Part shown: positions 14,288 to 17,829 of the stretch, one piece after another
Layout: the number at the start of each line of letters is the position of its first letter
Position numbering within the stretch: position 1 is the stretch's first letter
Source: JACDDK01 sp041747155
Lineage (GTDB): Bacteria; Actinomycetota; Rubrobacteria; Rubrobacterales; Rubrobacteraceae
Assembly (NCBI GenBank): GCA_041747155.1
Contig: JBGTFQ010000009.1
Span: forward strand, 1-17,829
DNA: 17,829 nt
Direction: 5' to 3'
Program-made: the position numbers and the translations under genes
The notes under the pieces: model-generated
The model's input: the letters and a program-made list of their open reading frames with translations, nothing else
The model's database searches: none
What the model was told of the DNA's origin: nothing

Positions 14288-15083
14288 CGGCCCTGAGCGG
14301 CTGCGGTCGGCTTTCGAGGACGGGCGTGTGGCCTTGATGCCGTACCTGACCGCTGGTTATCCGACGCTCGAAGGTGCCGCTGAAGTGGGGGAGGCGTACA
14401 TTTCGGCGGGTGCGGATATCGTGGAGATCGGGGTTCCATTCTCCGATCCCCTGGCTGATGGACAGACCATCCAGGACACGACGACGAGAGCTCTGAAGAA
14501 CGGCGCGGACCTGGAATACTGCCTGAAGTTGGCTTCGGGGATGACGGACCGGGTGCCAGTCGTGTTTCTGGTCTACTGTAACGTGGTCTTTGCTCGGGGG
14601 GCGGAGACTTTCCTGGATGTGGTGGCCCAAGCGAATGTGTCGGGTCTCGTGATCCCGGATCTTCCCGCAGGGGAGATCGAGGACTTCGCGAAACTAGCCG
14701 CGGAGCGTGGCGTGGCTCTGTGTCCGTTGGCGGCTCCTACTTCGTCCGACGAGCGACTAGTCCAGATAGGGGCTCTCGCGACGGGTTTTGTGTACTGTGT
14801 CTCGGTAGCCGGGGTGACGGGTGCGCGGGATGGCCTGCCGCCGGGAGCGATAGAACTCCTGCGCCGGGTACGGTCGCGCACGGACGCACCGGCGGCGCTG
14901 GGATTCGGCATCGGTTCAGCGGAGGCCGCGGCGGAAGCGGCGGCGGAGGCTGACGGGGTAATTATCGGGAGCCGGTTGATGCAGATTGTGGCCCAAGAGG
15001 GCACGGAGGCTATTACTCCTTGGTTGCGCGAGGTGCGGGAGGAGATCTCGCACGCGAGGTTGGAGGGTTCGGGCAGTGCGTAA
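14277..15083 (+). CDS. trpA: Tryptophan synthase alpha subunit
   Basis: A 268-residue TIM-barrel lyase releasing indole from indole-3-glycerol phosphate. GTG 14277 overlaps the trpB stop by 11 bases, with GAGGA 8 bases upstream. The catalytic pair is Glu50 (VEIGVPFSDP) and Asp61 (PLADGQTIQ). The loop-6 region TGARDG (181-186) and the phosphate-binding GFGIGSAEAA and IIGSRLM are present. An alanine/glutamate-rich run (AEAAAEAAAEA, residues 215-225) replaces the more usual sequence of that helix and is a local GC-rich repeat at the DNA level. Length is normal for the family. The open frame continues upstream to 14166, but that part is trpB in another frame. Confidence 0.96.
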   Translation: MTINGPERLRSAFEDGRVALMPYLTAGYPTLEGAAEVGEAYISAGADIVEIGVPFSDPLADGQTIQDTTTRALKNGADLEYCLKLASGMTDRVPVVFLVYCNVVFARGAETFLDVVAQANVSGLVIPDLPAGEIEDFAKLAAERGVALCPLAAPTSSDERLVQIGALATGFVYCVSVAGVTGARDGLPPGAIELLRRVRSRTDAPAALGFGIGSAEAAAEAAAEADGVIIGSRLMQIVAQEGTEAITPWLREVREEISHARLEGSGSA

Positions 15084-15921
15084 CTGGTTGCATCGGCGGC
15101 GCGAATATTCGAGATCGGCACCGGAGACGGAGAGCGGTCTCGGTCCTATCGACGCTTCGGTGTTCACCAAGTGCGAAGAGTGCAACCAGCCGGTCTACGA
15201 GAAGGATTTGAGAGCCCGATTTAACGTTTGTCCAAATTGTGAGCATCACTATCCACTCTCTGCGCGGGAGCGGGTGCGGTTGCTGGTCGATGGTGGAGCT
15301 TTCGTGGAGCAGGATGCGCAGATGACGGCGGAAGATTTGCTCGGCTTTGAGGGCTACCCGGAGCGCCTTGAAAAGGCTCGTGGCAAGACCGGCCTCGGGG
15401 ATGCGGTGGTCAGCGGGAAGGGTAGCATTGGGGGGCACGGTGTCGCGCTCGCGGCGATGGACTTCCGGTTTATCGGGGGATCCATGGGGAGCGTCGTCGG
15501 GGAGAAGGTGGCGCGTACCATAGAGACGGCCTATGCGGAGGAGTTGCCGCTCGTGATCGTCTCGGCCTCCGGTGGGGCGAGGATGTTCGAGGGCGTTCAT
15601 TCGCTGATGCAGATGGCGAAGACTAGCGTGGCGCTCGCTCGGTATATGGATGGGTCGTGGCCGTTCGTCTCGGTGCTGACGGACCCCACTTTCGGTGGAG
15701 TGACGGCGTCGTTCGCCACGGCGGCGGACGTGGTTATCGCCGAGCCGGGGGCGAGGATCGGGTTCGCCGGAGCGCGGGTCATCGAGAGCACGACGAAAGA
15801 ACGTCTGCCGGAGGGATTCCAGACAGCGGAGTTCCAACGCGAGCACGGGATGGTAGATAGGATCGTCCACCGGCTTGCGCTCAAGGGCGACATAGAGCGT
15901 CTGTTGGGGTTTGTCGCGTGA
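15076..15921 (+). CDS. accD: Acetyl-CoA carboxylase carboxyltransferase subunit beta
   Basis: A 281-residue carboxyltransferase subunit that, with AccA, transfers the carboxyl group from biotin to acetyl-CoA, forming malonyl-CoA. GTG 15076 overlaps the trpA stop by 8 bases, with GGAGGG 8 bases upstream. The N-terminal zinc ribbon uses Cys33, Cys36, Cys52 and Cys55 (TKCEEC and CPNCEHHYP). The crotonase-like core includes DFRFIGGSMGSVVGEK, SASGGARMFEGVHSLMQMAKT and DPTFGGVTASFA. The free-standing beta subunit is the E. coli-type arrangement rather than the fused acyl-CoA carboxylases common in mycolate-producing actinobacteria. Placement directly behind trpA is discussed under findings. Confidence 0.96.
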   Translation: MRNWLHRRREYSRSAPETESGLGPIDASVFTKCEECNQPVYEKDLRARFNVCPNCEHHYPLSARERVRLLVDGGAFVEQDAQMTAEDLLGFEGYPERLEKARGKTGLGDAVVSGKGSIGGHGVALAAMDFRFIGGSMGSVVGEKVARTIETAYAEELPLVIVSASGGARMFEGVHSLMQMAKTSVALARYMDGSWPFVSVLTDPTFGGVTASFATAADVVIAEPGARIGFAGARVIESTTKERLPEGFQTAEFQREHGMVDRIVHRLALKGDIERLLGFVA

Positions 15922-16907
15922 TCCTGGAATTCGAGAAACCGGTAAAGGAACTCGAAAGTCGCATCGGCGACCTGCGGCGTCTCGCGGGTGAGAACGAGGA
16001 GTTGCAAGGAGAGATCCTACGCCTCGAAGAAGCCCTGGAATCCGCTAAACAACGTATCTACACGAACCTATCCCCGTACCAGCGCGTTCAAGTAGCTCGA
16101 CACCCGGATCGCCCGAACTTCCGAACTTACCGCGACGCTCTGGCCGAAGATTTCTACGAACTCTCCGGCGACCGGCTGCACGGCGACGACCCCGCGATCC
16201 AGGGCGGCTTCGCCCGGCTGCGAGGCGGTCAAAACGTAGTGTTAGTCGGCCACGATAAAGGTGCGGACGTAAGTAGCCGCGTTAAAGGCAACTTCGGCAT
16301 GGCCCATCCAGAGGGCTACCGCAAAGTCGAGCGGCTCTATGGCCTAGCGGCCCGGTTCGGGTTGCCGATCGTGGCTCTTGTGGATACGCCGGGTGCATTC
16401 GCTGGGCGGCAAGCTGAGGAGCGAGGACAAGCGTGGGCAATCTCCTCGGACTTGATGGCTCTGGCGCGTTCCCCGGTCCCGGTCGTGAGCATCGTTATAG
16501 GCGAAGGTGGTTCCGGTGGTGCTCTGGCAATGTGCGCGGCGGACTATGTAGGGATGCTGGAGAATTCGTATCTCTCCGTAATAGCTCCCGAAGCGTGCGC
16601 TTCGATCATCTTCCGCGATCCCAGCCGCGCAGCCGAGGCCGCTGAGGCCATGAAGATCACGGCCCGAGACCTTAAACAGCAAGGCATCGCCGACGAAGTT
16701 CTCTCCGAGCCTCTGGGCGGCGCTCACAACAGACCTGAAGCCGCTGTCGACTCGGTCGGGGAGGCTCTGGATCGCGTACTGTCAGATTTGAAGGATAGAG
16801 ATTCCGCAGCACTCATCAAAGACCGCTACGAGCGGTATCGGAAGATTGGCACCCACGCCTCCGCTCCTTCAGAGAACGGTAGCCACCCTCAACGCGAACC
16901 TCGATAA
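15918..16907 (+). CDS. accA: Acetyl-CoA carboxylase carboxyltransferase subunit alpha
   Basis: A 329-residue partner of AccD. The GTG start overlaps the accD stop (GTGA), so translation is coupled and subunit balance easily kept; its own ribosome site is weak. The N-terminal helix pair (EFEKPVKELESRI onward) is followed by NLSPYQRVQVARHPDRPN, NFGMAHPEGYRK, VALVDTPGAF, AEERGQAWAI, VIGEGGSGGALA (the oxyanion region), SVIAPEACASII and PEPLGGAH-like EPLGGAHNRPEA. Length is close to the usual 310-330 residues, with a short Ser/His/Pro-rich tail. It is the last gene of the run; a hairpin follows at 16923-16942. The biotin carboxylase and BCCP genes are not in the window. Confidence 0.96.
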   Translation: MILEFEKPVKELESRIGDLRRLAGENEELQGEILRLEEALESAKQRIYTNLSPYQRVQVARHPDRPNFRTYRDALAEDFYELSGDRLHGDDPAIQGGFARLRGGQNVVLVGHDKGADVSSRVKGNFGMAHPEGYRKVERLYGLAARFGLPIVALVDTPGAFAGRQAEERGQAWAISSDLMALARSPVPVVSIVIGEGGSGGALAMCAADYVGMLENSYLSVIAPEACASIIFRDPSRAAEAAEAMKITARDLKQQGIADEVLSEPLGGAHNRPEAAVDSVGEALDRVLSDLKDRDSAALIKDRYERYRKIGTHASAPSENGSHPQREPR

Positions 16908-16922
16908 CCCGATCACGGCATT

Positions 16923-16942
16923 CGAGCCTCACGGGAGGCGCG
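16923..16942. terminator. Candidate hairpin terminator between convergent genes
   Basis: GCCTC (16926-16930) pairs with GAGGC (16935-16939) around an ACGG tetraloop; after one A-G mismatch two further pairs extend the stem. It lies 16 bases after accA and 15 bases after the convergent hydrolase gene. There is no T-run on either side, so it would be a non-canonical, possibly bidirectional, terminator. Confidence 0.35.
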
Positions 16943-16956
16943 AGCGGACGGGTGCC

Positions 16957-17829
16957 CTAGCCGCTCAGAAAAGCCGCAAGCTCCCGCGCCGACTCATGAG
17001 GACGCTCTTCGGCTAGGTAGTGTCCGGCATCGAGCGGTTTTCCGTGAACTTCTTCCGCGTAGCCGCGCCAGACCTCGGCCACGTCGTAGAGGTTGTGCAT
17101 GGCGGCTCGCGCACCCCAGAGCAGAAAGAGGGGGCACTTGAGTTTCCGGCCCCGGTCTGCTCTGTCGTGCACGAGGTCTATAGAGGCGGCGGCCCGGTAG
17201 TCTTCGCAGCTCGCATGTATCGTGGCTGGTTCGGCGAAACAGCGCTCGTAATGAGCCAGAGCGTCCGGAGCGAAGATGGAGAGGTCCGCGCCGTAGCGAC
17301 CGAGGGCCTGGCGTAGAAAGTACGAGGGGTCGTTCCCTATCAGGCGCTCCGGCAAGTCGAAGGGTTGGATCAGGAAGAACCAATGGTAGTAGACGGTCGC
17401 CAGATCCTTCCCGACCGTCTCGAAGACGTGCCGGGTCGGCACGATGTCCAGGACCGCGAGCTTCGTGACCGCTTCGGGGTGGTCGAGGGCCATGCGATGT
17501 CCGACACGCCCGCCCCGGTCGTGGCCGACGACGGCGAAGGAGTCGAAGCCTAAGGCCCGCATCGCTTCGACCTGATCCTCAGCCATCGCACGCTTGGAAT
17601 AGCGGGCGTGCTCAGAGTCTCCATCCAGTTTTGAGCTATCACCGTAGCCGCGCAGGTCCGCCGCCACGACGGTGAAGTCTTCGGCAAGAACGGTGGCTAC
17701 CCGGTCCCACATCGAGCGGGTCTGAGGGTAGCCGTGCAACAACAAGACCGGCGGCCCCGCGCCACCGCGTACCAGCTCGATCTCGGTCTCGCTCGTGGCT
17801 ATCCGTTCTCTCTCAAAGCCCTCGAACAT
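16957..17829 (-). CDS. Alpha/beta hydrolase, haloacetate (fluoroacetate-type) dehalogenase family
   Basis: The 290-residue frame starts with ATG at the last base of the window; MFEGFERERI fits a true family N-terminus, but upstream sequence is not visible. Conserved elements are LLHGYPQTRSMW (30-41, oxyanion loop), DLRGYGDS (58-65), nucleophile Asp104 in GHDRGGR with Arg105 and Arg108 as carboxylate-binding residues, Asp128 (VLDIVPT), His149-Trp150 (halide pocket), Tyr211 (EDYRA) and the base His270 in DAGHYLAEE. These correspond to Asp110, Arg111, Arg114, Asp134, His155, Trp156, Tyr219 and His280 of the characterised fluoroacetate dehalogenase. It should hydrolyse 2-haloacids to hydroxy acids in the cytoplasm. 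An epoxide hydrolase is the main alternative, but the HW/Y halide set argues against it. Confidence 0.85.
   Translation of the reverse strand: MFEGFERERIATSETEIELVRGGAGPPVLLLHGYPQTRSMWDRVATVLAEDFTVVAADLRGYGDSSKLDGDSEHARYSKRAMAEDQVEAMRALGFDSFAVVGHDRGGRVGHRMALDHPEAVTKLAVLDIVPTRHVFETVGKDLATVYYHWFFLIQPFDLPERLIGNDPSYFLRQALGRYGADLSIFAPDALAHYERCFAEPATIHASCEDYRAAASIDLVHDRADRGRKLKCPLFLLWGARAAMHNLYDVAEVWRGYAEEVHGKPLDAGHYLAEERPHESARELAAFLSG

Noticed and set aside
14919..14951. GC-rich short tandem repeat inside trpA
   Set aside because: It encodes an alanine/glutamate-rich helix in a normal-length TrpA and is not an independent repeat element.
15013..15870. 285-codon minus-strand frame opposite accD
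   Set aside because: Antisense shadow of accD; no family features.

Overview
The window is chromosomal-looking, moderately GC-rich bacterial DNA, densely coded on both strands, with frequent GTG/TTG starts, strong GGAGG-type ribosome sites and many 4-17 bp gene overlaps. The start codons, the separate acetyl-CoA carboxylase subunits (AccD, AccA) directly behind trpFBA, the stand-alone PhnD-type binding proteins and the several lipoproteins suggest an actinobacterial lineage, possibly Rubrobacter-like. That placement is inference from gene content, not from any marker gene. I see no tRNA, rRNA, CRISPR array, insertion sequence or phage gene.

Layout. 1-299 (-): 5' part of a lipoprotein gene that runs off the left edge. 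300-641: divergent intergenic region with a good minus-strand promoter and a 6-bp-arm palindrome. 642-2403 (+): two PhnD-family binding proteins in tandem, the first a lipoprotein, the second without a signal peptide and without an ATG/GTG/TTG start at its natural N-terminus. 2476-3852 (-): SELENBP/methanethiol-oxidase family protein. 4040-4801 (+): HAD-IIA phosphatase. 4849-6448 (-): a five-helix membrane protein followed by a beta-propeller lipoprotein.

6656-12250 (-): a redox cluster, read from high to low coordinates. It holds a MerA/LPD-like flavoprotein lacking the usual His-Glu dyad, a TVP38/VTT membrane protein, a peroxiredoxin fused to a cold-shock domain, an MsrA-MsrB fusion and, after a short hairpin-bearing gap, a second flavoprotein with an intact dyad. 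The first four genes overlap or are separated by one base. They are best read as one peroxide and methionine-sulfoxide defence operon in which the flavoproteins supply reducing power and the VTT protein may tie part of it to the membrane.

12451-16907 (+): trpF-trpB-trpA-accD-accA, every junction overlapping: the last steps of tryptophan synthesis joined to the carboxyltransferase half of acetyl-CoA carboxylase. 16957-17829 (-): alpha/beta hydrolase with the complete active-site signature of haloacetate (fluoroacetate-type) dehalogenases.

The most unusual items are the peroxiredoxin-cold-shock fusion and its operon, the dyad-less flavoprotein coupled to a VTT protein, and the tandem PhnD pair with an apparent non-canonical start.
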